NCBI RefSeq assembly: GCF_017487405.1
Contig: NZ_CP062222.1
Span: forward strand, 853,001 to 917,000
DNA from: Brevundimonas goettingensis
GTDB taxonomy: Bacteria > Pseudomonadota > Alphaproteobacteria > Caulobacterales > Caulobacteraceae
DNA length: 64,000 bases
Reading direction: 5' to 3'
Each line of letters opens with the position of its first letter. The stretch's first letter is position 1. A program made the translations under genes and the position numbers. The notes below the pieces were generated by a model that was not told the DNA's origin, searched no databases, and saw only the letters and a list, made by a program, of their open reading frames with translations. Below are positions 47,634 through 56,036 of the stretch, piece by piece.

Positions 47634-47933
47634 ATGGCCAAATACGCGCCCCTCGCATCCTTCCTTCGCCGCCAGAAGCGAGCCGAAGTGGATCTGACGT
47701 TCCGTGACATCGAACGGATTGTGGGCGGCATTTTGCCCAAAGCCGCGGCCATGGACGGATGGTGGCGACCGGAGCCATCCGGGCCGTTGATGCCCCAGCA
47801 CATCGCTTTCGCAGACGCCGGCTTCGTCGCCGAACCGCAAACGCGAGCCGAAACCGTGCACTTCGTTCGACTGGACGCCGCCCGGTCATTCTCGGACGCG
47901 GAGCAGGCCGAGGATCGGAGCGGGACAAGCTGA
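47634..47933 (+). CDS. small DUF7662-like protein
   Basis: 99 residues. The order YAPLASFLRRQKRAEVDLTF, IERIVGGILPKAA, WW near residue 42, then an AGF/W segment and ETVHFVRLD resembles small proteins annotated as DUF7662, which look like nucleic-acid-binding or restriction-associated domains. Function unknown. Upstream 225 bp (47409-47633) hold nothing that I can identify. Confidence 0.5.
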   Translation: MAKYAPLASFLRRQKRAEVDLTFRDIERIVGGILPKAAAMDGWWRPEPSGPLMPQHIAFADAGFVAEPQTRAETVHFVRLDAARSFSDAEQAEDRSGTS

Positions 47934-47987
47934 TGTCCGATCGTTCCGGCCCCGAAGGGGGCTGCGGATACGATCGGATCGGGTCGA

Positions 47988-48212
47988 TCAGTTGTGGTCG
48001 GCGTGCCCCTGGGGGGCTGGCGTGTCCGAGGGCGCTGGCGCGGGCGGCGCGGGTTCCGCCGGGGCGGGCTCAGGCTTCATCTCGTCGCAGCACGTCATGG
48101 CGGCGTCTGCGGCCATGTCCTTGCAACAATCGCAGCCTTCGGCCGCCAGAGCCGCGCCCGCGCTCAGGGTCAGAATCGCTCCGGCGGCGGCCAGCAGGTT
48201 GGAAACCTTCAT
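47988..48212 (-). CDS. secreted Cys-rich protein of the cop operon
   Basis: 74 residues with a signal peptide (LLAAAGAILTLSAGAALA), a CC cluster in the mature N-terminus (EGCDCCKDMAADAAMTCCDEM), a Pro/Ala-rich linker and a His-containing tail ending GHADHN. Cys/Met/His content and the position as last gene of the copA-copB-CopC-like operon suggest periplasmic copper binding. The CC pairs recall the 48-residue peptides elsewhere in the window but the sequence is otherwise different. Confidence 0.75.
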   Translation of the reverse strand: MKVSNLLAAAGAILTLSAGAALAAEGCDCCKDMAADAAMTCCDEMKPEPAPAEPAPPAPAPSDTPAPQGHADHN

Positions 48213-48222
48213 CGTCGTTCTC

Positions 48223-48609
48223 CTAGTGAACCATGAAGCTGACGGAGCCGGACATCTTGTGACCGTCCGGGCCTTCGGCGGTCCAGGCGGCAGTGTAGGT
48301 GCCCGGCGCGAGGCGCGGAAGAGCCACGCCGACGGTGGCGGCGGCTGGGGCGGCCGGGACAGTAACGTCGACCGGAGCTTGACCGTCGGCGGAGAGGGTG
48401 ACGGTCTCGAGGACCATGGCGTGGGGGAAGGTGACGCTGAACCGCTCGGGCGACCCCTGGGTCATCGCGCCATTCGCAGGAACGGTCGTGATGCCGGATT
48501 GGGGCGCTGCGGCCTGGGCCGGCATAGCGTGATCCGCATGCGGGTCCTGGGCGGCGGCGGCGCCGGCGAACGCGAGGGCGGCGGTGACAACGAGAGTGCG
48601 GATCATCAT
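48223..48609 (-). CDS. CopC-like periplasmic copper-binding protein
   Basis: 128 residues from the ATG at 48609 with AAGGAG eight bases upstream. Signal peptide (VVTAALAFAGAAAA), then an HADHAMP Met/His stretch and a CopC beta-sandwich with FPHAMVLETVTLS and WTAEGPDGHKMSGSVSFMV, where the His before KMSG is the usual Cu(II) ligand. It acts as a periplasmic copper carrier. Third gene of the cop operon. Confidence 0.85.
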   Translation of the reverse strand: MMIRTLVVTAALAFAGAAAAQDPHADHAMPAQAAAPQSGITTVPANGAMTQGSPERFSVTFPHAMVLETVTLSADGQAPVDVTVPAAPAAATVGVALPRLAPGTYTAAWTAEGPDGHKMSGSVSFMVH

Positions 48610-48626
48610 GCGGTGGTCTCCTTCGG

Positions 48627-49820
48627 TTAGAACCAGGCCTTGAGGCCGACGACGAAGCGGGTGTCGTCGGTCGCGCCGCCTCGGGCCTCGATGTAGTCGG
48701 CGGTATCGCCGAACGCGCGGCTCCACTCGACGCCGACATAGGGGGCGAACTCCTTGCGGAGTTCGTAGCGCAGTCGCAGGCCTGCCTCGATCGAGGACAG
48801 GCCCGAACCGATCTCCAGTTCCGGAATGTCACTGGCTGAAGCGTCGATTTCGAGGCGGGGCTGAAGGATCAGGCGCTGGGTGATGCGCTGGTCGTATTCG
48901 GCCTCGACGCGGGCGGTGAGGTCGCCGTCGGTCGACAGGAAGGCGGCGGCGTCAATCTCCCACCAGTGGGGCGCCAGGCCCTGCAGGCCGAGGACCAGAT
49001 GCGTGGTGTCCTCGCCGCCGGGCCGGAAGTCCTGACGCACGCCGGCCTGAACGTCCCAGAAGGGCGTGACCGCGCGGCTGTAGAGCGCCTGGACTTCAGC
49101 CTCCTCGAGCTCGCCGCCGAAGTCGCCTTCGCCCTCGGATTTCCACCAGAAGCGGTTGATGTCGCCGCCCGTCCAGCCCTGGACGTCCCAGAGGTAGGTC
49201 TCGCCGTCGTCGCCGAAGCCGGCTTCGAGGCGATCGAGAATGACGGCCGTGGTGCGGACGTCGCCGTTTTCGTGAATCAGGGTTCGGCGAGAGGCGGCCA
49301 TGGCCTCGGCGCCGAAGACGAGATCGGCGGCGTGGGCAGGGCCGGCCAGGGCGGCGGCCGGGAGCGGGTCCTCCGGAGGACGGCCGGGATTGTCGGCGCT
49401 GGTCGCCACATCGGGCGGCCCCATCCTCATGGTCGTCATGTCATGCCCGGCGTGAGGGTCGGTCTGCGCGGGCGACATGGCCGACATGTCGTGGCCCGCG
49501 TGCGGATCAGCCTGGGCGGGCGTCGCCGCCGGCATCTGGTGTCCCGCGTGCGGATCGACGGGCGCGGGCTGCGCCGGCATCTGATGGCCGGCATGCTGAT
49601 CAGCGGCGGGCGGCGTCTGCGCGGGCGGCATGACGTGACCCGCGTGCGGATCCTGCGCCGGTCGGGCCGGCGCCTGTGGCGTCGGCCGCGGTGCGGGCGC
49701 GGGGCGCGTCGGCGCCGTGGTCGCCGGCATTGTATGGCCCGCGTGAGGGTCCTGGGCCTGGGCGCTGAAGGCGCTGGCGGCGAGAACCAGCGGGGCGAGG
49801 GCGACGGCGAGGCGGTTCAT
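48627..49820 (-). CDS. copB: copper resistance protein CopB
   Basis: 397 residues. Signal peptide, then a periplasmic N-terminal extension with seven or more repeats of DPHAGH(T/V/Q/D)M separated by Pro/Ala linkers, a His/Met-rich copper-binding region. The C-terminal 230 residues form the CopB outer-membrane domain (LIHENGDVRTTAVILDRLEA, YDQRITQRLILQPRLEIDAS, DTRFVVGLKAWF). Overlaps copA by 4 bp. It sequesters or exports copper at the outer membrane. Confidence 0.93.
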   Translation of the reverse strand: MNRLAVALAPLVLAASAFSAQAQDPHAGHTMPATTAPTRPAPAPRPTPQAPARPAQDPHAGHVMPPAQTPPAADQHAGHQMPAQPAPVDPHAGHQMPAATPAQADPHAGHDMSAMSPAQTDPHAGHDMTTMRMGPPDVATSADNPGRPPEDPLPAAALAGPAHAADLVFGAEAMAASRRTLIHENGDVRTTAVILDRLEAGFGDDGETYLWDVQGWTGGDINRFWWKSEGEGDFGGELEEAEVQALYSRAVTPFWDVQAGVRQDFRPGGEDTTHLVLGLQGLAPHWWEIDAAAFLSTDGDLTARVEAEYDQRITQRLILQPRLEIDASASDIPELEIGSGLSSIEAGLRLRYELRKEFAPYVGVEWSRAFGDTADYIEARGGATDDTRFVVGLKAWF

Positions 49821-51628
49821 GACGCGGCTCCGTCCATGGGCCGCACCGTCACCACATTGAACATGCCGGCGTGCATGTGCATCAGCATGTGGCAGTGGAA
49901 GGCCCAGTCGCCGGGCGCGTCGGCGGTCAGATCGAAGGTCACCTTGCCGCCGGGCGCGACGTTGACCGTATGCTTGAGGGGCTGGTGACCGGCCGGTCCG
50001 CCGGTCACCAGTTCAAAGAAATGACCATGCAGATGGATCGGGTGGGCCATCATGGTGTCGTTGACCAGGGTCACCCGCACCCGCTCGTTGCGCTCGAAGC
50101 GGATCGGTTCGACCAGTTCGCTGAACTTTCGGCCGTCGAACCCCCACATAAACCGCTCCATGTTGCCGGTCAGGTGGATCTCCATCGTCCGAGACGGGGG
50201 GCGCGGGTCCTTGTTCGGCTGGAGCGACACCAGGTCGGTGTAGACGAGGACGCGATGATCGACGGTCGTGAGACCGATCGGACGCTCACCCAGACGGTTG
50301 GCGGGGTCCATGGCGATCGCATCGACGCCGACGCCCACCGCCATGTCGGGCGGAGCGTTCTCGGGATCGCGCATGTTCATGCCCGACATGGACATCCCGG
50401 CCATCTCGCCGGCCGCGGGCGCGTCCTGGGCCGGCGCTGCGTGGTTCATTCCGGCCATCGCGCCATGGTCCATACCGGACATGTCGCCCATCGCGCCGTG
50501 ATCCATTCCGCCCATGCCCATGTCGCGCATGGTGAGGTTCGGGACCTCGCGCAGCGGCGGGACCTCGGCCGTCATGCCCAGGCGCGGCGCCAGGGTCGCC
50601 CGGCCCATGCCGGACCGGTCGATGGCTTCGGAGACGATGGTGTAGGCGCGGTCCTCGGTCGGTTGGACGATGACGTCGTAGGTCTCAGCGACCGAAATCT
50701 GGAACTCGTCCGTCTCGACCGGGCGCACATTCTCGCCGTCGGCCTGCACCACGGTCATCGGCAGGCCCGGGATGCGGACGTTGAAGATCGACATGGCCGA
50801 GGCGTTGATGACGCGCAGCCGCACCCGCTCGCCGGGCCGGAACAGGCCGGTCCAGTTCTCCTGCGGCCCATGGCCGTTGATCAGATAGGTGTAGGTCGAG
50901 CCGCTGACGTCGAGGATGTCGCGCGGGTCCATCCGCATCTGGCCCCACATGCGCCGTTCCTCCAGGCTCATGCGGTCGCTGCCGTCCATGAGCCCCGCCA
51001 GCGTGGTGCGCTGCTGGTTGAAGTAGCCCGGACTCTTCTTCAGCTTGGCCAGGATTTCGTGCGGATGCATGAAACTCCAGTCCGACAGGACCAGCACATG
51101 CTCGCGGTCGTAGGCGACCGGATCGGCGCTCGCCGGGTCGATGACGATCGGACCGTAGTGGCCCATCGCCTCCTGAAGGTTGGAGTGGCTGTGATACCAG
51201 AAGGTGCCCGACTGCTTGATCGGGAACTCGTAGACGAAGGTTTCACGCGCCCGGATGCCGGGGAAGCTGATGCCGGGCACGCCGTCCATCTGGAACGGGA
51301 CGAGCAGGCCGTGCCAGTGGATCGAGGTGTCCTCGTCCAGGGTGTTGGCGACTGATAGCCGGACGTTCTGACCTTCTCTAAGGCGTAGCAGCGGCGCCGG
51401 CAGAACGCCGTTGATGGTCACCGCATGGCCGGTGCGGCCGCCTACGGTGAAGGGCGTGTGTCCGACGGTCAGGTCGATGTTCGGTCCCGTCAGCGTCGGA
51501 AGATCCGCCCGCAGTCCCGCCGATCCTGTTTGCGCCCAGGCGGGGAGCAAACCCTGCAGGCCCAGCAGCCCGCCGCCGGCGGCTGCGCCACGGAGAAGCG
51601 TTCGGCGATCGAGGCGGGGCGTGGACAT
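49817..51628 (-). CDS. copA: multicopper oxidase CopA
   Basis: 603 residues with a Tat signal (DRRTLLRGAAAGGG). All four copper motifs are present: IHWHGLL, WYHSHSN, HPIHLHGHFFEL and HCHMLMHMHAGM. Between domains 2 and 3 lies a Met-rich insert (MGMGGMDHGAMGDMSGMDHG and following) typical of CopA-type oxidases. It oxidises Cu(I) to Cu(II) in the periplasm. The promoter just upstream matches the ECF pattern of this region. Confidence 0.95.
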   Translation of the reverse strand: MSTPRLDRRTLLRGAAAGGGLLGLQGLLPAWAQTGSAGLRADLPTLTGPNIDLTVGHTPFTVGGRTGHAVTINGVLPAPLLRLREGQNVRLSVANTLDEDTSIHWHGLLVPFQMDGVPGISFPGIRARETFVYEFPIKQSGTFWYHSHSNLQEAMGHYGPIVIDPASADPVAYDREHVLVLSDWSFMHPHEILAKLKKSPGYFNQQRTTLAGLMDGSDRMSLEERRMWGQMRMDPRDILDVSGSTYTYLINGHGPQENWTGLFRPGERVRLRVINASAMSIFNVRIPGLPMTVVQADGENVRPVETDEFQISVAETYDVIVQPTEDRAYTIVSEAIDRSGMGRATLAPRLGMTAEVPPLREVPNLTMRDMGMGGMDHGAMGDMSGMDHGAMAGMNHAAPAQDAPAAGEMAGMSMSGMNMRDPENAPPDMAVGVGVDAIAMDPANRLGERPIGLTTVDHRVLVYTDLVSLQPNKDPRPPSRTMEIHLTGNMERFMWGFDGRKFSELVEPIRFERNERVRVTLVNDTMMAHPIHLHGHFFELVTGGPAGHQPLKHTVNVAPGGKVTFDLTADAPGDWAFHCHMLMHMHAGMFNVVTVRPMDGAAS

Positions 51629-51670
51629 AGGCGAGAAATTCCTTGGTCGGGCTATTCAGCCGTTCGTTCA

Positions 51671-51700
51671 GATACGCAGCCGGGCGGCGTACCCCTTGCG
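51671..51700 (-). promoter_or_regulatory. ECF-type promoter of copA operon
   Basis: On the minus strand, AAGGGG then 15 bases then CGTATC, placed 45-70 bp before the copA start and after the sigma gene stop. Same element order and spacing as the promoters at 53079-53134 and 57361-57387. Confidence 0.55.
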
Positions 51701-51756
51701 TCAGGACGCCACAGACGTCGGGATCGCAGCTTGTGCACCTTCCCATCATGGCAAGG

Positions 51757-52326
51757 TCAAGCGTCTCCGCCGGAAGCCTGGCCCAGAGCCGCCGTCAAGG
51801 TCTTGCGGGCGCGGGCTACGCGGGTCTCGACCGCCTTGGGCGTAATGCCGAGGATCGAGGCGATCTCGGCGTGAGACCGTCCCTCGAGCGTGGCGAGCAG
51901 AAGCGGCCCCTTCAGGGCGTCGGGAAGGTCCCGCAAGGCGCGTTGCAGAGCTTCGGCCCTGCGCTGATCGTCCAGCCGGGTCTCGGGTGAGGGCGCATCG
52001 TCGCCCACCGCCGCCGCCTCAGGCGCCTCCAGGCCCATGACGCCGCGCACGACCCGGCGCACCGCGCGCCGCCGGCCCCAGTCTCGACATTTGTTGAGGG
52101 CGATGGAGCGAAGCCAGACGTCGAACGGCCGCGCCGGATCATACCGCCGCAGGGCGAGCCAGGCGGACGCATAACTTTCCTGGAGCACGTCATGCGCTTC
52201 GGACTCATCGCCGACATAGCGGCGCACGAACCGGTAGAGATCGGCCTTTGTGGCAGCCATCAAGGCGGTGAAGGCGGCCCGGTCTCCGGTCGCCGCGCGG
52301 GCCTCGATGCTCTGCTCGGCACCCAC
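51757..52326 (-). CDS. ECF sigma factor, CnrH-like
   Basis: 189 residues. Sigma-2 (LYRFVRRYVGDESEAHDVLQES, PFDVWLRSIALNKCRDWGRR) and sigma-4 (LKGPLLLATLEGRSHAEIAS, KAVETRVARARKTL). It is preceded by a small membrane protein and a periplasmic sensor in the order Y-X-H, as in cnr/ncc-type metal sensing systems. It probably drives the copper genes on both sides. Confidence 0.88.
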   Translation of the reverse strand: MGAEQSIEARAATGDRAAFTALMAATKADLYRFVRRYVGDESEAHDVLQESYASAWLALRRYDPARPFDVWLRSIALNKCRDWGRRRAVRRVVRGVMGLEAPEAAAVGDDAPSPETRLDDQRRAEALQRALRDLPDALKGPLLLATLEGRSHAEIASILGITPKAVETRVARARKTLTAALGQASGGDA

Positions 52327-52335
52327 GCGCGCCGC

Positions 52336-52776
52336 TTAGCCGGCGTCGTCGTGCAGGGCCTCGACGACGGCGGCGTCGAACACCTCGGCCTGCGCGGGGG
52401 TCAGGACGGATCGCATCTCGAACACGTGGGTGATCGTCGCCTTCTGCAGATCGCCCATGGCGGCGTGGAAATGATCGACCGCGGCCTGGACCTGGGGCGT
52501 GTCGCCGTCACTGGCGGCGATGGCGGCCGCCAGTTCGCGATTGGCCGCGCGGACTTCCGCTTCGAGCGCCGGCCGCTGAGCGGCGAACCGGGCTTCGACC
52601 ACGTCGAGCCGTCGATCCTGCTCAGGGCTCAGGTCGAGTTTCTCATGGACAACGCTGTGCAGGCTTGGCGGCTGCCGCTCCCGCATGACCCAGGTCGCGC
52701 TCGCCCAGGTCGCCGCGCCGCTGGCCAGCGCGGCGAGGATGGCCGTAATGAAAATCGACTTCCAGGCGGCCCTCAT
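52336..52776 (-). CDS. periplasmic heavy-metal sensor, CnrX-like
   Basis: 146 residues. One N-terminal membrane helix (IFITAILAALASGAATWASATW) and a helical hairpin domain (LHSVVHEKLDLSPEQDRRLD, VDHFHAAMGDLQKATITHVF) with His and Met residues in the positions used by CnrX to bind metal. It ends 9 bp before the sigma gene. Senses periplasmic metal and controls the anti-sigma protein. Confidence 0.8.
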   Translation of the reverse strand: MRAAWKSIFITAILAALASGAATWASATWVMRERQPPSLHSVVHEKLDLSPEQDRRLDVVEARFAAQRPALEAEVRAANRELAAAIAASDGDTPQVQAAVDHFHAAMGDLQKATITHVFEMRSVLTPAQAEVFDAAVVEALHDDAG

Positions 52777-53051
52777 CCCCGAACGTCCAGGCCGGAGAGA
52801 GGCGACAAGCCTGCCGAGACGGTGAAGATCCGCATCTCGGACGGCTCCGGCCGCGGAGCCATGAGCATCAGCCCTCCGTTCGCGACGCCGATCACCAGAG
52901 CGAGCGCAACGGCCGCGACCCGGACCTGACCCATGCGGGCGCGCTCCCTGCGTTCGCCGATCCGCACCCAGACCGCGTCTTCCATGCCGACCAGCCGGTC
53001 GGCGTCGCCCGGCGCGACCCCTGCGATCAGTTCATTCATGTCGTCAGTCAT
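52773..53051 (-). CDS. small membrane anti-sigma protein, CnrY-like
   Basis: 92 residues: a soluble N-terminal part (MTDDMNELIAGVAPGDADRL) that could bind sigma, one membrane helix (RVAAVALALVIGVANGGLML) and a short periplasmic tail. Size, topology and position before the CnrX-like gene match CnrY. Overlaps it by 4 bp. The family itself is poorly conserved, so the name rests mainly on context. Confidence 0.65.
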   Translation of the reverse strand: MTDDMNELIAGVAPGDADRLVGMEDAVWVRIGERRERARMGQVRVAAVALALVIGVANGGLMLMAPRPEPSEMRIFTVSAGLSPLSGLDVRG

Positions 53052-53078
53052 TGCGCACCTGCGTCACGCCCCATCTGC

Positions 53079-53134
53079 CATACGCGCCGGCCTTCCGGTC
53101 CCCTCACGAGGGGACGAGCCGTCGCCCGCGTAGA
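53079..53134. promoter_or_regulatory. divergent ECF promoters sharing a palindromic -35
   Basis: The palindrome GTCCCCTC-AC-GAGGGGAC (53098-53115) supplies one GAGGGGAC to each strand. Minus strand: AGGGG, 15 bases, CGTAT, leading into the anti-sigma/sensor/sigma operon. Plus strand: AGGGG, 15 bases, CGTAGA (53129-53134), leading into the acyltransferase operon. Confidence 0.6.
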
Positions 53135-53179
53135 TACCAGAGAACGACCGGGACGCGCCCTGTCGTCCGGGGGAAAGAC

Positions 53180-54334
53180 GTGAGCGACAGAACAGGGCCC
53201 AGGCGGGTTCGATTCCCCGACGTGCTCGAACCGCTCACGGGCGTGAGGTTCTTTCTCGCCCTCGGCGTCGTGCTGTTCCACTTCCAGCTCTACTGGACGC
53301 TCCCGGCGGAGAGCGCGGGTTTGCTGAACCGCGCGCGCCTGGGCGTGGATGTTTTCTTCATCCTGTCGGGCTTCATCCTGACCCACGTCTACCTGCAGGG
53401 AGACCGGGCCCCGAACTACAGTCGATTCCTGGCGGCGCGCCTCGCCCGGATCTATCCGGCTCACCTGTTCATCCTCCTGGCCATGCTTGGGCTGGTGCTG
53501 ATCGCGCCTGTGTTCGGTGTCGGCCTCGAGCCTGGCCGGTTCAATCCCGTCGACTTCGCGGGCACCCTTCTGCTCGTCCAGGCGTGGTTCCCGCGAGAGA
53601 GCATGGCGCTCTGGAACGGACCGGCCTGGTCGCTATCGGCGGAGTGGTTCGCCTATCTGGCCTTCCCCGCCTTTGCCGCCCTCGCGCTCCGGCTGCGGGC
53701 CAGGCCGTGGGTGTTGATCGCCCTCGCCATTCTGTTGTTCGTCGCTTTGGACGCCTTCTACCGCGCCTGGTTCGGCCGGATGCTGCCTCGGGCCGAGGAT
53801 AGCCTCGGGATCCTGCGCATCATTCCCGAATTCCTCTACGGCATTGGCCTCTACTATCTCGGTCAGCGCTGGACGCCTTCGCCGCGAATGTCCCTCATGG
53901 GCGCCCTGGTCGCCACGACCCTGCTGCTGACGTTCATGCAGATCGGCGCCGACGACCGGGTCATCGTGGCGGCGGCCGGTCCCTTCATCCTGTCGCTCGC
54001 CCTGTTGGCCAAGGCTCCGGTCCGGACCTTCCTGTCTCACCCCGTGCTCATGTTCGCCGGCGAGGCTTCGTTCGCCCTCTATCTCGTCCACATCCCCATC
54101 CTGATGGTGTGGCGCAACGCGGCGCAGGCGTTCGCCGGCTGGGGCGCTGACTATCGAATGGGCCTGGCTGAACTGGCCGCCATGCTTGTGTTGACGCTCG
54201 CCGCCGCGGCCGCCATCCATGTCTTCGTCGAGCAGCCCGGCCGACGGTGGCTGCGGGCGCGGCTGGCGCCGCAGCGCGCAGACCCTGTCGAGGCGCAGCG
54301 ATCCGTCCACAGCGATCAGGGAGAACCGTTTTGA
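53180..54334 (+). CDS. acyltransferase-3 family membrane protein
   Basis: 384 residues from GTG 53180. About ten membrane segments with the OafA/NodX-type start LEPLTGVRFFLALGVVLFHF, carrying the conserved His, and RLGVDVFFILSGFILTHVYL. These enzymes acylate sugars or envelope polymers. Under a copper-type ECF promoter it may modify the surface in response to metal. Its TGA overlaps the TTG start of the DUF411 gene. Confidence 0.85.
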   Translation: MSDRTGPRRVRFPDVLEPLTGVRFFLALGVVLFHFQLYWTLPAESAGLLNRARLGVDVFFILSGFILTHVYLQGDRAPNYSRFLAARLARIYPAHLFILLAMLGLVLIAPVFGVGLEPGRFNPVDFAGTLLLVQAWFPRESMALWNGPAWSLSAEWFAYLAFPAFAALALRLRARPWVLIALAILLFVALDAFYRAWFGRMLPRAEDSLGILRIIPEFLYGIGLYYLGQRWTPSPRMSLMGALVATTLLLTFMQIGADDRVIVAAAGPFILSLALLAKAPVRTFLSHPVLMFAGEASFALYLVHIPILMVWRNAAQAFAGWGADYRMGLAELAAMLVLTLAAAAAIHVFVEQPGRRWLRARLAPQRADPVEAQRSVHSDQGEPF

Positions 54335-54807
54335 ATCCCGCCAATCTGAACCGTCGTCTGCTGGTGGCCGCGGCCGTCTTCATCGGCATGGGCGGATCCG
54401 CCTGCGCCCAGACCCGTCCGTCCAGAAACCTCACGGTCTTCAAGACGCCGACCTGCGCCTGTTGCGACGCCTGGATCGCGCACATGCGCGAGGCGGGCTT
54501 CACCACCACCATCACCGTCCTTCCGAGCCTTCAATCGGTCCGGAGCAGCCGGGGCATGCCGGACGCGCTCGCCTCCTGTCATACCGGTCTGATCGATGGT
54601 TATCTGGTCGAGGGTCATGTGCCGGCCCCGGACGTCATTCGACTGCTGACCGAGAGACCGGCGGCGGTGGGCGTCGCGGTCCCGGGCATGCCGCCCGGTT
54701 CGCCCGGGACCGCGACGCCGCAGGGGCAGAAGGAGCCCTACGACACCCTGCTGGTGCTTCGCTCGGGCGCGACCCGCGTGTTCGCCCGCCACAACCCGCC
54801 GGCCTGA
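54331..54807 (+). CDS. DUF411 metal-binding protein
   Basis: 158 residues from TTG 54331, preceded by GGGAGA. Signal peptide (LLVAAAVFIGMGGSACA), then the DUF411 core: VFKTPTCACCDAWIAHMREA, SSRGMPDALASCHTGLIDGY and VEGHVPAPDVIRLL. The CxCC and SCHT sites are thought to bind copper. Common in copper-resistance loci and coupled here to the acyltransferase. Confidence 0.88.
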   Translation: MNPANLNRRLLVAAAVFIGMGGSACAQTRPSRNLTVFKTPTCACCDAWIAHMREAGFTTTITVLPSLQSVRSSRGMPDALASCHTGLIDGYLVEGHVPAPDVIRLLTERPAAVGVAVPGMPPGSPGTATPQGQKEPYDTLLVLRSGATRVFARHNPPA

Positions 54808-54856
54808 CGCAGATCGCGCTCAGCCCGTTCAGATCACCCACAATCCGGAGTTCACC

Positions 54857-55348
54857 ATGTCCCGCACCTCTCTCGCACTCGTCCTGTCGCTCGCCGTGCT
54901 TTCGGCGACCCCCGTCTTCGCCCAGGACCACGCCCACGGGCACGCCCAGGCCGCCGGCTCGGTCGCCGCGGAAGCTGCGGACGCGGCGGCTGCCGTCGAC
55001 GCCTTTCACGTCGCCCTGAAGGCCGGCGACACGGCCGTCGCCCTGGCCCTGATGGCGCCGGATGTGATGATCTTCGAGGAGGGTGGCGCGGAGCGATCGC
55101 GCGACGAGTATGCGTCCCATCACCTGGGCTCGGACGCCGCCTTCGCCGCCGCCTCTGAAGCGACGGTGACGCGCAGATCGGGATGGGCCGACGGGGACAT
55201 CGCCTGGATCACCACCGAAGGCCGCACTACGGGCCAATTCAACGGCCGCGCCGTAGACCGCCTGACGACCGAAACCATGGTCCTCAAACGCCATGCCGAC
55301 GGCTGGCGCATCCACCACATTCACTGGTCGTCGCGCGCGCCCGGCTGA
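54857..55348 (+). CDS. secreted NTF2-like protein (DUF4440/SnoaL type)
   Basis: 163 residues. Signal peptide to about residue 22, a short His-rich start (DHAHGHAQ), then an NTF2-like cone: AVDAFHVALKAGDTAVALALM, DVMIFEEGG, ITTEGRTTGQF and VLKRHADGWRIHHIHWS. No catalytic function is evident; such proteins often bind small ligands. Third gene of the acyltransferase-DUF411 operon. Confidence 0.8.
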   Translation: MSRTSLALVLSLAVLSATPVFAQDHAHGHAQAAGSVAAEAADAAAAVDAFHVALKAGDTAVALALMAPDVMIFEEGGAERSRDEYASHHLGSDAAFAAASEATVTRRSGWADGDIAWITTEGRTTGQFNGRAVDRLTTETMVLKRHADGWRIHHIHWSSRAPG

Positions 55349-55407
55349 CGCTCAGGCCCGCGTCAGCGGGTCGCCGGCCCTGCGACGTCGGTGGGGAACC
55401 TCGAGAA

Positions 55408-55433
55408 GACGCCCGCCCTCGCGGGCGGGCGTC
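55408..55433. terminator. bidirectional hairpin between NTF2-like gene and module 2
   Basis: GACGCCCGCC / GGCGGGCGTC with a 6-nt loop between two convergent transcripts. The stem begins with the same nine bases as the terminator after module copy 1 (19044-19069). Confidence 0.6.
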
Positions 55434-55446
55434 CCCGATCAAACGA

Positions 55447-55593
55447 TCAGCAGCAGGTGCAAGCTTCCGCGCATGCTGCGATAGCGTCGCAGCAAGCGCA
55501 TACGGCCTGCGCCACGGCGTCCGGCGCGGCCGCGAAGGCGGCTGAACCGGAAGCCAGCAGCACCAGGGCTGCGAGGGTGAGAGTGCGTTTCAT
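55447..55593 (-). CDS. secreted CC-rich 48-residue peptide, module copy 2
   Basis: 48 residues, the same length as the peptide at 18884-19030. The signal peptide MKRTLTLAALVLLASGSAAFA is nearly identical to that of copy 1; the mature part VCACCDAIAACAEACTCC aligns at Cys34-Cys35, Cys41 and Cys47-Cys48. It would leave a chain of about 27 residues with seven Cys. Lies 48 bp after the 110-residue partner gene. Confidence 0.75.
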   Translation of the reverse strand: MKRTLTLAALVLLASGSAAFAAAPDAVAQAVCACCDAIAACAEACTCC

Positions 55594-55641
55594 GGTTTTG
55601 ATCTCTGTTTGATTGAATGAGTTCGGTCTTCTTCAACAGGA

Positions 55642-55974
55642 TCAGCGTCGTGGGGGCGGGTCGTCCGCCTCCGCAGTGAAATCGGCATGCCGCGCATCAA
55701 GGGATGGATAGAGGACAGATGCATAGACCCGTGCGGGGGTGGGTTCACCGCCTTGGGGGACAAGGCCCTGGCAGATGGCCAGACACGCCTTATGGCACGA
55801 TATCCTGACGGTCTTCGGCTCGCACGGGACGCCGTCGCCGCTCATCGACATGGACGCCATATCCTGATCGACCGGAGCTTCGCAGGCGATCGAAGCGGTG
55901 GACACGAACAGCACGGCAAACGCCGCGAGCAGCGCGGTCGTCAGTCGGACGAGGTCATGACGCAGGAACGGCAT
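55642..55974 (-). CDS. secreted Met/Cys protein, 110 aa, module copy 2
   Basis: 110 residues from the ATG at 55974; an upstream ATG at 56025 is possible. Signal peptide (LTTALLAAFAVLFVSTASIA), Met stretch (DMASMSMSGDG), Cys51 and the cluster Cys60-x3-Cys64-x3-Cys68 ending CQGLVP, and a C-terminus in DPPPRR. Residue positions coincide with those of the protein at 18503-18835. It follows copD by about 60 bp, so it is probably part of the copCD operon. Confidence 0.75.
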   Translation of the reverse strand: MPFLRHDLVRLTTALLAAFAVLFVSTASIACEAPVDQDMASMSMSGDGVPCEPKTVRISCHKACLAICQGLVPQGGEPTPARVYASVLYPSLDARHADFTAEADDPPPRR

Positions 55975-56036
55975 TGTCTGAGCATACTTCAACGGTCGGC
56001 GGAGCGACGATCTCATTTTGATCATCGCAATCGAAC

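Noticed and set aside
49871..51355. 494-codon plus-strand frame opposite copA
   Set aside because: His/Val/Arg-rich antisense shadow; the multicopper oxidase motifs on the minus strand are complete.
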